From positions 1 through 64,000 of the forward strand of contig CALFIE010000003.1 in assembly GCA_937876095.1 (NCBI GenBank): a stretch of DNA of 64,000 nt. Reading direction: 5' to 3'. Below, in pieces: positions 25,183 through 33,681 of this stretch (its first letter is position 1; every line of letters begins with the position of its first letter). The position numbers and the translations under genes were made by a program. This DNA is from an uncultured Flavobacteriales bacterium. Its GTDB lineage: Bacteria; Bacteroidota; Bacteroidia; Flavobacteriales; Weeksellaceae. A model generated the notes under the pieces. The model made no database searches, was not told where the DNA came from, and saw only the letters and a list, made by a program, of their open reading frames with translations.

Positions 25183-25430
25183 CATTGCGAGCGAAGCGAA
25201 GCAATCTCAAAAAATATTGATTTCCCTTCTTTTTTGCTCTAATTTTTTTATTTTTTTGGGCAGCATTTTCCGTCTTCCGCTCCCACTTTTTTATTTTTTT
25301 GCCTTCGCGCAACCCTTTCTGCGTTCATTTTCACACTGCTTAAAACGCAGAAAGGGTTTCATCTTCAAAAAAAATAAAAAGAGTTCCGCTCAAGCCGGGC
25401 TGCGATTTTCTGTGTCTACGGAAATAGGTC
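25183..25430. repeat. Composite REP-like repeat region in the metX-hom gap
   Basis: Three parts are visible. GTCATTGCGAGCGAAGCGAA begins a repeat commonly dispersed in Bacteroidota. A 15-bp perfect inverted repeat (AACCCTTTCTGCGTT and AACGCAGAAAGGGTT) spans about 25310-25361. GCTCAAGCCGGGCTGCGATT follows near 25388. Base composition is more G+C-rich than the surroundings. No supportable gene lies here although short frames are open on both strands. The last bases overlap the metX stop region. Confidence 0.65.
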
Positions 25431-26366
25431 AGTAAAATGACTTTTCAGCAACTCCGATATTTTCTCTATTTCTATCAAAAAACCATCGTGTCCGTAGATT
25501 GAAGAGATGATTTCTAATTTCGAATTTTCAATATTTTCTGCAATTCTTTTTTGTTCTTGTGTTGGGAACAGCAAATCACTATCAATTCCTACCACTAGAG
25601 TTTTTGCAGAAATTTGCTTTAGTGCATTTTCCACCGAAGTTCGGTGTCTACCAACATTGTTGGTGTCCATAGCTTTAGACAAAATTTCATAACTTTCTGC
25701 CGAAAATCTTTTTCTGAGTTTTTCGCCTTGGTATTGTTGATAAGTTGCTGCCTTGAAATTTTCTAATTTTTCGTCGTTATCTTCCTGTGTTTTTTCAAAT
25801 GTTTCATAATTTCTGTAGGATAGCATTGCAATGGCTCTTGCTGCATCTATTCCTTTTTCGACTAATTTCAGTGCCATTCTTTGTGCTTCATTGAAGGCAA
25901 TTCCCCAGGAAGAATGCTTTGCGTTGGTCGCAATCACGAACAGATTTTTTATAAAATCGGGTTCAGAAATCACCCATTCTATACATTGCATTCCACCAAG
26001 AGAACCGCCCATCAACAAATCAATAGTTGTAATTTTTAAAAATTTTGCTAATTTTTGGTGCATTGCTACGATATCTCTTATCGAAATCAGCGGAGTTTTT
26101 ACGTCGCAATCGAAAGTAGTTCCGTAGCACGAACCCAAAATATTGGCACAAACTATGGTGTATTTTTCGGGATTTAATAGAAATTTTTCACCAATTAAAT
26201 TTGGCCACCAATCTTGTGCATCGGCATTTGCAGTGAGTGCGTGACAAATCCAGATCACTTTTTTGTTCGGCGAAAAATCACCATAAATGTGATAGGCAAT
26301 GTTGATATCCCTAATTTTTGTTCCGGATTCCAACGTAAAATTTCCTGCTGAAAAATTGTTAGCCAT
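25416..26366 (-). CDS. metX: Homoserine O-acetyltransferase
   Basis: Alpha/beta-hydrolase-fold enzyme that acetylates homoserine for direct sulfhydrylation by MetY. At 316 residues it is somewhat shorter than most MetX (about 350). Marks: CHALTANADAQDWW (oxyanion side), the nucleophile elbow GGSLGGMQCIEW with Ser 122, YGTTFDCDVKTPLISIRD, VGIDSDLLFPTQEQ with the catalytic Asp, and YGHDGFLIE with the catalytic His near 293. The complete triad argues for activity. It follows metY by 181 bases in the same direction and probably shares its SAM-responsive transcript. Acetyl versus succinyl specificity is not certain by eye. Confidence 0.92.
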   Translation of the reverse strand: MANNFSAGNFTLESGTKIRDINIAYHIYGDFSPNKKVIWICHALTANADAQDWWPNLIGEKFLLNPEKYTIVCANILGSCYGTTFDCDVKTPLISIRDIVAMHQKLAKFLKITTIDLLMGGSLGGMQCIEWVISEPDFIKNLFVIATNAKHSSWGIAFNEAQRMALKLVEKGIDAARAIAMLSYRNYETFEKTQEDNDEKLENFKAATYQQYQGEKLRKRFSAESYEILSKAMDTNNVGRHRTSVENALKQISAKTLVVGIDSDLLFPTQEQKRIAENIENSKLEIISSIYGHDGFLIEIEKISELLKSHFTDLFP

Positions 26367-26547
26367 CGATTATTTAATCGTTTTTATATTTTGTAAACCG
26401 CAAAAGCAACAAAAGTATTTGGGTGAAAATAGTACTTCAAAAGATTGCATAAGTATTTGTAATCAAAACCAAAATTTTCTACTTTTTTAAAACTTTTGTA
26501 AGTCCTGAAAAACACGTTTCTTTTGTGACTTTTATGGTTATTTATTA

Positions 26548-27843
26548 TTAAATTTTAGAAAAAGATTGTTCGAGGTCTGCAATGATATCATTGATATGCT
26601 CAATTCCCAGACTCAATCTGATTTGTCCGGGAGTAATTCCGGCTTTTAGACGCTCTTCATCTGAAAGTTGTTCATGTGTAGTAGAAGCAGGATTGATGAT
26701 GAGCGTTTTTGAATCGCCAACATTGGCTAAATGTGACACCAGTTGTAGCGCATCTATGAATTTTATGGCCGCTTCTTTTCCGCCTTTAATTTCAAAATTG
26801 AGGACACCACCAAAACCTTTTTTCAAATATTTTTGGGCATTGTCATAATCTGGGAAATTGGGCAAACCAGGATACAGCACTTTTTCTACTTTAGGATGAT
26901 TTTCAAGAAATTCGGCTAATTTTTGGGCATTTTCTACGGTTCTTTCTACTCGAAGAGACAACGTTTCAAGTCCTTGCAACAACAAAAACGAATTGAAAGG
27001 CGAAATTGCCGGTCCGAAATCTCGCAAACCTTCTACACGTGCTTTGATGATGAAAGCGATATTACCGAAAGGTCCATCTACACCGAAAACATCGGTGAAT
27101 TTCAGTCCGTGGTATGATTCAGATGGTTCTGATAAGAGTGGGAATTTACCATTGCTCCAGTCGAAATTTCCGCCATCTACAATAATTCCACCGATGGAAG
27201 TTCCGTGTCCGCCAATCCATTTGGTAGCCGATTCTACCACGATATTTGCTCCGTGTTTCAACGGTTGGAAAAGAAAACCTCCTGCTCCGAAAGTATTGTC
27301 TACAATCAATGGAATCTGGTGTTTTTTTGCGATTTCAGCAATTTTTTCAAAATCGGGAATATTTAGGGTTGGATTTCCGATGGTTTCAATATAAATGGCT
27401 TTGGTTTTGTCGTCTATCAGTTCTTCAAAATTTTCGGGATTGTCATCTTTTGCAAATCGGGTTTCGATTCCTAATTTTTTGAAAGACACTTTGAATTGGT
27501 TGTAACTACCACCATACAAATAGGGTGAACTCACAAAATTATCGCCTGTTTGCAAAATATTGGTAATCGCTAAAAACTGTGCAGCGTGACCTGAAGCGAC
27601 GGCTAAAGCAGCAACTCCACCATGTAAAGCTGCAACCCTTTTTTCGAAGACATCGGTTGTTGGATTCATCAATCTGGTATAGATGTTTCCGAATTCTTTC
27701 AGCCCAAAAAGATTGGCTGCGTGTTCTGCATTATTGAAAGTGTAAGACGTGGTCTGATAGAGCGGAACTGCTCTGGAATTGGTGGTTTTGTCGATTTCTT
27801 GACCTGCGTGTAGTTGCAGTGTTTCAAATTGTAAATTGCTCAT
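26548..27843 (-). CDS. metY: O-acetylhomoserine sulfhydrylase
   Basis: Pyridoxal-phosphate enzyme (Cys/Met metabolism family) that makes homocysteine from O-acetylhomoserine and sulfide. The 431-residue length is typical of MetY. Marks: YTRLMNPTTDVFEKRV (about 55-70), SPYLYGGSYNQF, VDNTFGAGGFLFQPL, and the PLP-binding Lys 208 in ESATKWIGGHGTSIGG. The C-terminal end ITPGQIRLSLGIEHINDII is the family's substrate-carboxylate region. It is the first gene after the SAM-I riboswitch and terminator, hence feedback-controlled by SAM, and is followed by metX and hom. Confidence 0.95.
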   Translation of the reverse strand: MSNLQFETLQLHAGQEIDKTTNSRAVPLYQTTSYTFNNAEHAANLFGLKEFGNIYTRLMNPTTDVFEKRVAALHGGVAALAVASGHAAQFLAITNILQTGDNFVSSPYLYGGSYNQFKVSFKKLGIETRFAKDDNPENFEELIDDKTKAIYIETIGNPTLNIPDFEKIAEIAKKHQIPLIVDNTFGAGGFLFQPLKHGANIVVESATKWIGGHGTSIGGIIVDGGNFDWSNGKFPLLSEPSESYHGLKFTDVFGVDGPFGNIAFIIKARVEGLRDFGPAISPFNSFLLLQGLETLSLRVERTVENAQKLAEFLENHPKVEKVLYPGLPNFPDYDNAQKYLKKGFGGVLNFEIKGGKEAAIKFIDALQLVSHLANVGDSKTLIINPASTTHEQLSDEERLKAGITPGQIRLSLGIEHINDIIADLEQSFSKI

Positions 27844-27913
27844 TTTTTTAAATTTTTTTAAATTGTTAATAAATGGAGCAACCTATTTAATAGAAAATTC
27901 TTGACGAAAGAGC

Positions 27914-27947
27914 ATAAAAAAACTCCTTCGACAAGTCGAAAGAGTTT
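27914..27947 (-). terminator. Riboswitch-controlled intrinsic terminator
   Basis: On the minus strand AAACTCTTTCGAC and GTCGAAGGAGTTT pair over 13 positions with one G-U pair and a 2-base loop, followed by a U-run, between the riboswitch and the metY start. It is the expression platform: with SAM bound it should form and stop transcription. Confidence 0.88.
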
Positions 27948-27985
27948 GTATATAGCGATGTACTATTTTTTAAACTGGTTTTCTG

Positions 27986-28090
27986 ACTTATCTTTCCCGA
28001 TTTCTCGAGTTGAATTTGGCACCTTATTTATTTCTAAACAGGTTGCCAAGGTTTCGCAGGGTCAATTCCCTCCACCTTTCTGAATAAGTT
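27986..28090 (-). ncRNA. SAM-I riboswitch (S-box aptamer)
   Basis: On the minus strand the sequence starts with the P1 strand ACTTATT, runs through AGGTGGAGGGAATTGACCCT, GCGAAACCTTGGCAACC and AGGTGCCAAATTC, and closes with GATAAGT, which pairs with the first strand. These are the conserved core blocks of the S-box: the GGGA/CCC P2 helix, the GAAAC and GGCAACC elements and the GGTGCCAAxTCC block. It lies 143 bases before metY with a terminator between, so SAM excess should shut off metY and probably metX and hom. Confidence 0.95.
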
Positions 28091-28121
28091 GCGTTGATTT
28101 TTAAAGAACTATTTTCTGGTG

Positions 28122-28153
28122 CAAAGATAAAGACAAGTTTTGCAGAAAAACAA
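28122..28153 (-). promoter_or_regulatory. Promoter of the SAM-riboswitch transcript
   Basis: On the minus strand TTG (28151-28153), 21 bases, then TATCTTTG (28122-28129): same sequence and spacing as the promoter at 13054-13085. The transcript would begin some 25 bases before the aptamer. Confidence 0.75.
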
Positions 28154-28296
28154 TTTTTTTGTAATTATTTTTTTGGAAAATGTAATTTTTGATTTTAATG
28201 TATTGATAATGTGCAATTTGATGATGTAAAATACTTTTAAAAACTCCCCCAGTCTTTCGAACAAGTTCGAAATCCATCCCTTCTAAAGAAGAGGAA

Positions 28297-29211
28297 TTAT
28301 TCTCTTACCAAAGGCATTGTAGAACAGCGGAGTAGACCGCCCATTTTAGAAATTTCGCGGTACGGAATTTCTTCTACCGTGAAGTTCCACTCGTTGCGCA
28401 AAAAGGTATTCATTCTGGTAAAAGCGGCGTCTGAAACAATGATTTCTGGTGAAATAGAAAAAATATTGGGATTCATTTCAAACATTTCCTCATCAGTCAC
28501 GTGGAAACAATTTTCTTCGCCGAAAATATCCAAAATCAATCGGTAATCGCTCTCATCAACAAAACCATTTTTGTAAATGATGCATTTATCAGTTCCGATT
28601 GGATTGAAGGTGCAATCTAGGTGCAGAACTCCCTCGAAAGGAATTCTGTCGTTTTTTTTGAGTTCTAGATCTAGAAATCTTTTTTTTGGGAAATATTCTT
28701 TCAGAATTTCTACCGCATATTCGTTGGTTCTTGCAGTTTTGAAATTTCTGTAATCTTCTGAAAGACAAGTTCCTATGAATACAAAATCGTTCCAAACGAT
28801 GACATCACCGCCTTCTATATGTGCAGTTTCGGGCAGGTTGATGATTTTGCGCCATTCTACTTTTTCAAAAATTTTACGATAGGCTTCTTGTTCGTCTGCA
28901 CGGTCTTTGATAACGTTGGAAATAATCATTTTATCATCAATGACAAAAGCGACATCGCGTGCAAAAACTTGGTTGTAATCGTGGATTATGCTTGGTCTGA
29001 AAACTTCTACGTTGTATTTTTTGAGCACCATTTCAAAGGCAGACATTTCTGCAATGATGTCTTCTTCGGTAGGATAAATACCATTTTCTACGGAGTGGTA
29101 CGATTTGGCATCGTAACTTTCTTCTAAGGTAGGAACCGGACCATTGGATTTAGGTTGGCCCAGAACTACGGATTTCAGACGACCTGTTTCGTTGGTGATA
29201 TTGAGCTTCAT
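28297..29211 (-). CDS. Arginine deiminase/dimethylargininase-like hydrolase
   Basis: Guanidine-modifying superfamily enzyme of 304 residues. Conserved blocks: GRLKSVVLGQPKS (N-terminus), VFARDVAFVIDDKMI (about 82-96, substrate Asp), AHIEGGDVIVWNDFVFIG (acidic catalytic residue in EGGD), HLDCTFNPI (catalytic His near 198) and the C-terminal GGLLRCSTMPLVRE with nucleophile Cys near 296. The end block resembles that of arginine deiminases. Likely reaction: hydrolysis of arginine or methylated arginine to citrulline. With CtlX at 21888 it could form a route from arginine through citrulline, separated here by cutC and the methionine genes. The spacer at 28182-28296 has a palindrome (TTCGAACAAGTTCGAA) that may be its terminator. 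Confidence 0.8.
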   Translation of the reverse strand: MKLNITNETGRLKSVVLGQPKSNGPVPTLEESYDAKSYHSVENGIYPTEEDIIAEMSAFEMVLKKYNVEVFRPSIIHDYNQVFARDVAFVIDDKMIISNVIKDRADEQEAYRKIFEKVEWRKIINLPETAHIEGGDVIVWNDFVFIGTCLSEDYRNFKTARTNEYAVEILKEYFPKKRFLDLELKKNDRIPFEGVLHLDCTFNPIGTDKCIIYKNGFVDESDYRLILDIFGEENCFHVTDEEMFEMNPNIFSISPEIIVSDAAFTRMNTFLRNEWNFTVEEIPYREISKMGGLLRCSTMPLVRE

Positions 29212-29332
29212 AAATAATCTCTGCTTGAAGCAAATTTAAACAAAGGATTTGAGTTGAGGAAATTTTTGTAGAAATTGGCGGGATTAAATTTTTTGTTGGT
29301 AAGAATTTTTGTTCAATTTTTATCATAACCAA

Positions 29333-29359
29333 ACAAACTCCCAAATTTTGGGAGTTTGT
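29333..29359 (-). terminator. Terminator of gltA
   Basis: ACAAACTCCCAAA and TTTGGGAGTTTGT form a 13-bp stem with a single-base loop, about 30 bases after the gltA stop on the minus strand. Confidence 0.75.
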
Positions 29360-29387
29360 AGTTAAAATATTTTGCTTTGATAGAAAT

Positions 29388-30674
29388 TTATCTTGCTGAT
29401 AAATCTACATAATTTCTTTGGGTTGCTCCTTGGTACACTTGTCTTGGTCTACCAATAGGATCGTTGTGTAGACGCATTTCTTTCCACTGTGAAATCCAAC
29501 CTGGTAATCTACCCAATGCGAACATCACGGTAAACATTTCGGTTGGGATTCCTAAGGCACGGTAAATAATACCAGAATAGAAATCTACGTTTGGATAGAG
29601 TTTTCTGCTTACGAAATACTCGTCTTCTAGTGCAACTCGTTCTAGCTGCATTGCAATATCTAGGGCTGGATCATCTATTCCTAAACTGTCTAATAAATCA
29701 TCTGCAGCTTTCTTGATGATTCTAGCTCTAGGATCAAAATTTTTGTAAACACGGTGACCAAATCCCATCAATCTGAAATCGTCTTCTTTGTTTTTGGCTT
29801 TTTCTACATATTTTGCCACGTTACCACCATCTTTCTGAATCATTTCAAGCATTTCTATCACTGCTTGATTTGCGCCACCATGAAGTGGTCCCCATAATGC
29901 TGAAACACCTGCAGAAATAGAAGCAAACAATCCAGCGTGTGCAGAACCAACCATTCTTACTGTAGAAGCAGAGCAATTTTGTTCGTGATCTGCGTGTAAA
30001 ATTAGGATTTTGTCTAGTGCGTCTATAATTACTGGGTTCATTTCTAAATCTTCATATGGCATTTTGAAAGCCATCTTGTAGAAATTTTCTACATAATTTA
30101 ATTTGTTGTCACCGTGATTTAGAGATAAACCTCGTGTTTTTCTGTAAGTCCATGCACAAAGCACCGAAAATTTTGCAATCAATAATTCAGCAGCGTGATC
30201 TAACTCTTCTTTGGATTTTACATCTACTGCTTTTGGATTAAATGCGGTAAGAGCTGAAGTAAGTGCAGACAAAACTCCCATAGGATGCGCAGATCTAGGG
30301 AATACATCTAATAATTTCTTCATTTCTTCGGCTGCATAGTTGTATTTTTTGATATTTCTTTCGAAGCTTCCGAATTGATCTTTGTTTGGCAATTCACCAT
30401 GCAACAAAAGATACATCACTTCGGTAAAATTAGATTTTTCTGCCAATTGCTCAATAGGATATCCTCTGTACATCAATTCTCCCAAGTCTCCATCGAGATA
30501 AGTGATTTCAGAAATGGTAGATCCGGTATTTTTGTACCCAATATCTAAAGTGATCAAACCAGTTTGATCCCGAAGTTTGGAGATGTCTATTCCTCTGTCT
30601 CCGATGGTGCTGTTTACAATAGGATATTCATAAGAATTCCCATCATAACTTAATATAACTTTGTTGTCTGACAT
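29388..30674 (-). CDS. gltA: Citrate synthase
   Basis: Condenses acetyl-CoA and oxaloacetate, entry step of the TCA cycle. The 428-residue length and sequence fit the larger type of Gram-negative enzymes. Marks: the N-terminal small beta domain (VILSYDGNSYEYPIVNSTIGDRGIDI), LHADHEQNCSASTVRMVGS with catalytic His near 236, GPLHGGANQAVIEML with the second catalytic His near 266, MGFGHRVYKNFDPRA with the citrate-binding Arg, and VDFYSGIIYRALGIP with the catalytic Asp. Monocistronic with its own terminator. Confidence 0.97.
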   Translation of the reverse strand: MSDNKVILSYDGNSYEYPIVNSTIGDRGIDISKLRDQTGLITLDIGYKNTGSTISEITYLDGDLGELMYRGYPIEQLAEKSNFTEVMYLLLHGELPNKDQFGSFERNIKKYNYAAEEMKKLLDVFPRSAHPMGVLSALTSALTAFNPKAVDVKSKEELDHAAELLIAKFSVLCAWTYRKTRGLSLNHGDNKLNYVENFYKMAFKMPYEDLEMNPVIIDALDKILILHADHEQNCSASTVRMVGSAHAGLFASISAGVSALWGPLHGGANQAVIEMLEMIQKDGGNVAKYVEKAKNKEDDFRLMGFGHRVYKNFDPRARIIKKAADDLLDSLGIDDPALDIAMQLERVALEDEYFVSRKLYPNVDFYSGIIYRALGIPTEMFTVMFALGRLPGWISQWKEMRLHNDPIGRPRQVYQGATQRNYVDLSAR

Positions 30675-30810
30675 TTTGTAAAATATTTTGGATAAAAATA
30701 CATAAAATATGATTTACCTACAAACGTTTTTAATATTGTTATGAGAAATTTCAGTTTTTTTTAAAATTATTTTGCTAATTTGATATAGTTGTGTTTTTTA
30801 CTATCAAAAA

Positions 30811-30847
30811 ACACAAACTTCATTTGATCATCAAATGAAGTTTTGTT
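30811..30847 (-). terminator. Terminator of eno
   Basis: A self-complementary arm pair (AAACTTCATTTGA and TCAAATGAAGTTT) downstream of the eno stop, followed on the minus strand by GTGTTTTTTG. Confidence 0.85.
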
Positions 30848-30873
30848 GTTTATTAATTAATAAAATTAGTTAA

Positions 30874-32166
30874 TTATCTTTTAATTTTGAAGGCATCTAA
30901 TCCTGGGAAAATTGCAGTTTCACCAAGAGCTTCTTCAATTCTGAGTAATTGGTTGTATTTTGCCATTCTGTCTGAACGTGAAGCTGAACCAGTTTTAATT
31001 TGCCCACAATTTTGTGCAACTGCTAGATCTGCAATAGTAGAATCTTCGGTTTCACCAGAACGATGTGACATAACCGTAGTATATTTGTTGTTTTGCGCCA
31101 TTTGTACTGCTGCCATTGTTTCTGAAAGAGAGCCAATTTGGTTTACTTTTATCAAAATAGAATTGGCAATATCTTCTTTGATTCCTCTTGCTAATCTTTC
31201 TACATTGGTTACAAATAAATCGTCACCAACTAATTGAACTCTATCACCAATTCTTTCGGTAAGCATTTTCCAACCTTCCCAATCATCTTCGTGCATACCA
31301 TCTTCAATAGAAATAATTGGATATTTGTTTGCTAATTCAGCCAAATAAGAAACTTGTTCGTTTCTGTTAAACTGTGCAGAATCTGGAGTTTGGAACTTTC
31401 TATAATCATAAACTCCGTCTTTGTAAAATTCTGATGCAGCACAATCTAGGGCAATCATAATATCATCTCCTGGTTTGTAGCCTGCTTTTTCTATGGCTTG
31501 CAAAAGTGTATCTAATGCATCTTCGGTTCCTTTGAAGGTTGGTGCAAAACCACCTTCGTCACCAACTGCTGTAGATAAACCTCTTGAATGTAGAATTGAT
31601 TTCAAATTGTGGAAAATTTCGGTTCCTTTTCTGAGTGCGTGAGAAAAAGAATCTGCTTTTACAGGCATTACCATAAATTCTTGAAAAGCAATTGGCGCAT
31701 CTGAATGAGAACCACCATTAATTACATTCATCATAGGAACAGGAAGTGTGTTTGCATTTACACCACCCACATATTTATATAGAGGCATTCTAAGTTCGGT
31801 AGCTGCTGCTTTTGCTGCTGCCAAAGAAACTCCCAAAATAGCATTTGCACCAAGATTTCCTTTGTTTTTTGTTCCATCTAGATCAATCATAATTTGATCG
31901 ATAAAATTTTGATCAAAAACTGGTAAACCTACCAATTCTGGGGCAATAACTTCGCGCACATTTTCTACTGCTTTTAGTACACCTTTCCCCATAAAATCGG
32001 TTCCGCCATCTCGTAATTCTACAGCTTCGTGTTCACCAGTAGAAGCTCCGGAAGGAACAGCTGCTCTTCCCATTGCTCCACTTTCTGTGAAAACGTCTAC
32101 TTCTATAGTTGGATTTCCTCTGGAATCTAAAATTTGTCTTGCCTCGATGTAAGAAATATAACTCAT
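30874..32166 (-). CDS. eno: Enolase
   Basis: Converts 2-phosphoglycerate to phosphoenolpyruvate in glycolysis. The 430-residue length is standard. Marks: ARQILDSRGNPTIEVDV, AAVPSGASTGEHEAVELRD, SHSDAPIAFQEFMVMP, VGDEGGFAPTF, the metal-binding Asp in ALDCAASEF and IEDGMHEDDW, VGDDLFVTNVERL, the catalytic Lys in ILIKVNQIGSLSE, and SHRSGETEDSTIADLAV. All catalytic and magnesium ligands appear present. It is preceded by a -7 box and followed by a terminator. In some flavobacteria a carbamoyl-phosphate synthase gene lies next to eno; it is not here. Confidence 0.98.
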   Translation of the reverse strand: MSYISYIEARQILDSRGNPTIEVDVFTESGAMGRAAVPSGASTGEHEAVELRDGGTDFMGKGVLKAVENVREVIAPELVGLPVFDQNFIDQIMIDLDGTKNKGNLGANAILGVSLAAAKAAATELRMPLYKYVGGVNANTLPVPMMNVINGGSHSDAPIAFQEFMVMPVKADSFSHALRKGTEIFHNLKSILHSRGLSTAVGDEGGFAPTFKGTEDALDTLLQAIEKAGYKPGDDIMIALDCAASEFYKDGVYDYRKFQTPDSAQFNRNEQVSYLAELANKYPIISIEDGMHEDDWEGWKMLTERIGDRVQLVGDDLFVTNVERLARGIKEDIANSILIKVNQIGSLSETMAAVQMAQNNKYTTVMSHRSGETEDSTIADLAVAQNCGQIKTGSASRSDRMAKYNQLLRIEEALGETAIFPGLDAFKIKR

Positions 32167-32249
32167 GTTCTTTTTATTTTTGATAAATTGTTGAATTTAT
32201 TGATTCTTAATTATGTAGAATTAGATGATTTTTAGTTTAAATCACGATG

Positions 32250-32257
32250 CAAATTTA
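32250..32257 (-). promoter_or_regulatory. -7 box TAAATTTG of eno
   Basis: On the minus strand TAAATTTG matches TAnnTTTG, 83 bases before the eno start. No good -33 TTG. The rest of the 445-base spacer (32167-32611) holds the terminator at 32451-32473 and nothing else I can identify. Confidence 0.45.
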
Positions 32258-32450
32258 ATTAAAACTCACGGATTCTACTCTGTAAAATAGATAATTTTTC
32301 TTTGAACCTTACTAAATTTCTTAGCAAAAACGTTGAATTTTTATTTCTAATAGATTAATTTTAAATTGAACTTGGAATTATAAGATGTAGTCTTTAATTA
32401 GGTGCGATTATTGTTTCTTTTAAATAAAATGTGGTAGTTCTAAATTAAAA

Positions 32451-32473
32451 AAATGCTTCATTTTGAAGCATTT
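32451..32473 (-). terminator. Terminator of the small lipoprotein gene
   Basis: AAATGCTTCA and TGAAGCATTT form a 10-bp stem with a 3-base loop, followed on the minus strand by a T-run. It lies about 140 bases past the stop at 32612. Confidence 0.75.
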
Positions 32474-32611
32474 AGATTATGAATTAGTATCTATTTTACA
32501 ATATAATTTCGAAGTAAATCACACAATGAAAGATTTCAAAAGCTAGTTTTTTACAAAAAAAGATTAATAGACAATAATTAATTTCTTTTTGGGTTAGATT
32601 TTTGGGAGTAA

Positions 32612-33040
32612 TTACCGATCTCTTACCAATTCTATAACGTTGTTACCTTGTGTAATTTGTAGTGAATCACCTTTGGAAACTGCTTTTATCCCATTTCTTT
32701 CGTAAGAAATACTGTTCTTTGATGCTGAAACTTGATCAAGTTGAAATTTGTGATTGTTGGCTTCTATTGCAATGGTGTGAGATTTTTCGGCATTGGTAAA
32801 AGTAACTTTTGCACGAGAACCATCGGTTGCACGAAAGGTGTATGAAGTGGTATTGATGACTTTACCATCAATTATTTTTTTCTGAGATAGGGTAGTAGTA
32901 CTATCAAGTTCCCCGTTTTTTGTAGTGATTTTGGTTTCTATGTTTTCTTCAGTAATTACATTTTTGTTTCCTTCTGCTTTTTTGCAATTGATAGCACTAA
33001 GGGAAATGATACAAAGTACTGCTATTAAATGTTTTTTCAT
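32612..33040 (-). CDS. Small lipoprotein of unknown function
   Basis: A 142-residue predicted lipoprotein: signal peptide MKKHLIAVLCIISLSAINC with Cys 19 as the lipidation site. The mature part is Lys/Asn/Thr-rich with alternating strands (YTFRATDGSRAKVTF, SHTIAIEANNHKFQLDQ, SISYERNGIKAV, DSLQITQGNNVIELV). No family is recognised. It lies downstream of the ribosomal supercluster in the same direction, but a strong terminator at 33100 separates them, so it is probably independent. Confidence 0.6.
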   Translation of the reverse strand: MKKHLIAVLCIISLSAINCKKAEGNKNVITEENIETKITTKNGELDSTTTLSQKKIIDGKVINTTSYTFRATDGSRAKVTFTNAEKSHTIAIEANNHKFQLDQVSASKNSISYERNGIKAVSKGDSLQITQGNNVIELVRDR

Positions 33041-33099
33041 AATTCATTTTTTTTTAAATTAAAAATTTTGGGTTTAATTTCTAAAGTTAGTAAAAAAAT

Positions 33100-33131
33100 A
33101 AAACCGTCTTGCAAAATGCGAGACGGTTTTT
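33100..33131 (-). terminator. Terminator of the ribosomal protein supercluster
   Basis: AAAACCGTCT and AGACGGTTTT form a 10-bp stem around GC-containing inner pairs, with A/T-runs on each side, 26 bases past the rplQ stop. Confidence 0.88.
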
Positions 33132-33156
33132 ATAGTATCCTAAGAAAAATAGAGGA

Positions 33157-33675
33157 TTATTCTTCTGATTTTTCTTCAGTTGAAGATTCCTTTGGTTCTT
33201 CAGTATCAGCTTCTTTTGCAGGTGCTTTGAAATCTACAACAGCTTCTTTTTTAGGAGCATTTGCTCTTCTGCTTCTTCTGGTCGCTTTTTTCTCTTCTGC
33301 ATTTGGATTGTAGAGCTCATTGAAATCTACCAATTCTATCATCGCAGTATCTGCAGCATCACCTGGTCTGAAACCTGTTTTGATAATTCTAGTATAACCT
33401 CCGTTTCTATTTGCAATTTTAGGAGCAATTGTTCTGAATAATTCTGTAACAGCTTCTTTGCTTTGCAAATAAGAGAAAACAGTTCTTCTGTTGTGTGTAG
33501 TATCTTCTTTTGATTTTGTAAGAAGTGGTTCTACATATACGCGCAAAGCTTTTGCTTTAGCAACTGTTGTGTTAATTCTTTTATGCTCAATAAGAGAACA
33601 AGCCATATTAGCAAGTAGTGCACTTCTGTGTGAAGCGGTTCTTCCTAAGTGATTGAATTTTTTACCGTGTCTCAT
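33157..33675 (-). CDS. rplQ: 50S ribosomal protein L17 with an acidic C-terminal extension
   Basis: L17 near the peptide exit tunnel. The core (MRHGKKFNHLGRTASHRSALLANMACSLIEH... to about residue 115) is conserved, with RNGGYTRIIKTGFRPGDAADTAMIELVD. The 172-residue length exceeds the usual 115-130: a tail of about 50 residues is first basic (KKATRRSRRANAPKK) and then acidic (EADTEEPKESSTEEKSEE). Such tails are known in Bacteroidota L17; the role is unknown. It is the last gene of the supercluster. Confidence 0.97.
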   Translation of the reverse strand: MRHGKKFNHLGRTASHRSALLANMACSLIEHKRINTTVAKAKALRVYVEPLLTKSKEDTTHNRRTVFSYLQSKEAVTELFRTIAPKIANRNGGYTRIIKTGFRPGDAADTAMIELVDFNELYNPNAEEKKATRRSRRANAPKKEAVVDFKAPAKEADTEEPKESSTEEKSEE

Positions 33676-33681
33676 TGTATA

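Noticed and set aside
25124..25435. Open frames on both strands between hom and metX
   Set aside because: They cover dispersed repeat sequence with a perfect hairpin and have no recognisable protein character.
27901..28083. Short plus-strand frame over the metY leader
   Set aside because: It is antisense to the SAM-I riboswitch and terminator, which explain the sequence constraint.
30887..31237. Plus-strand frame inside eno
   Set aside because: Enolase on the minus strand is conserved over the whole segment; this is a shadow frame.
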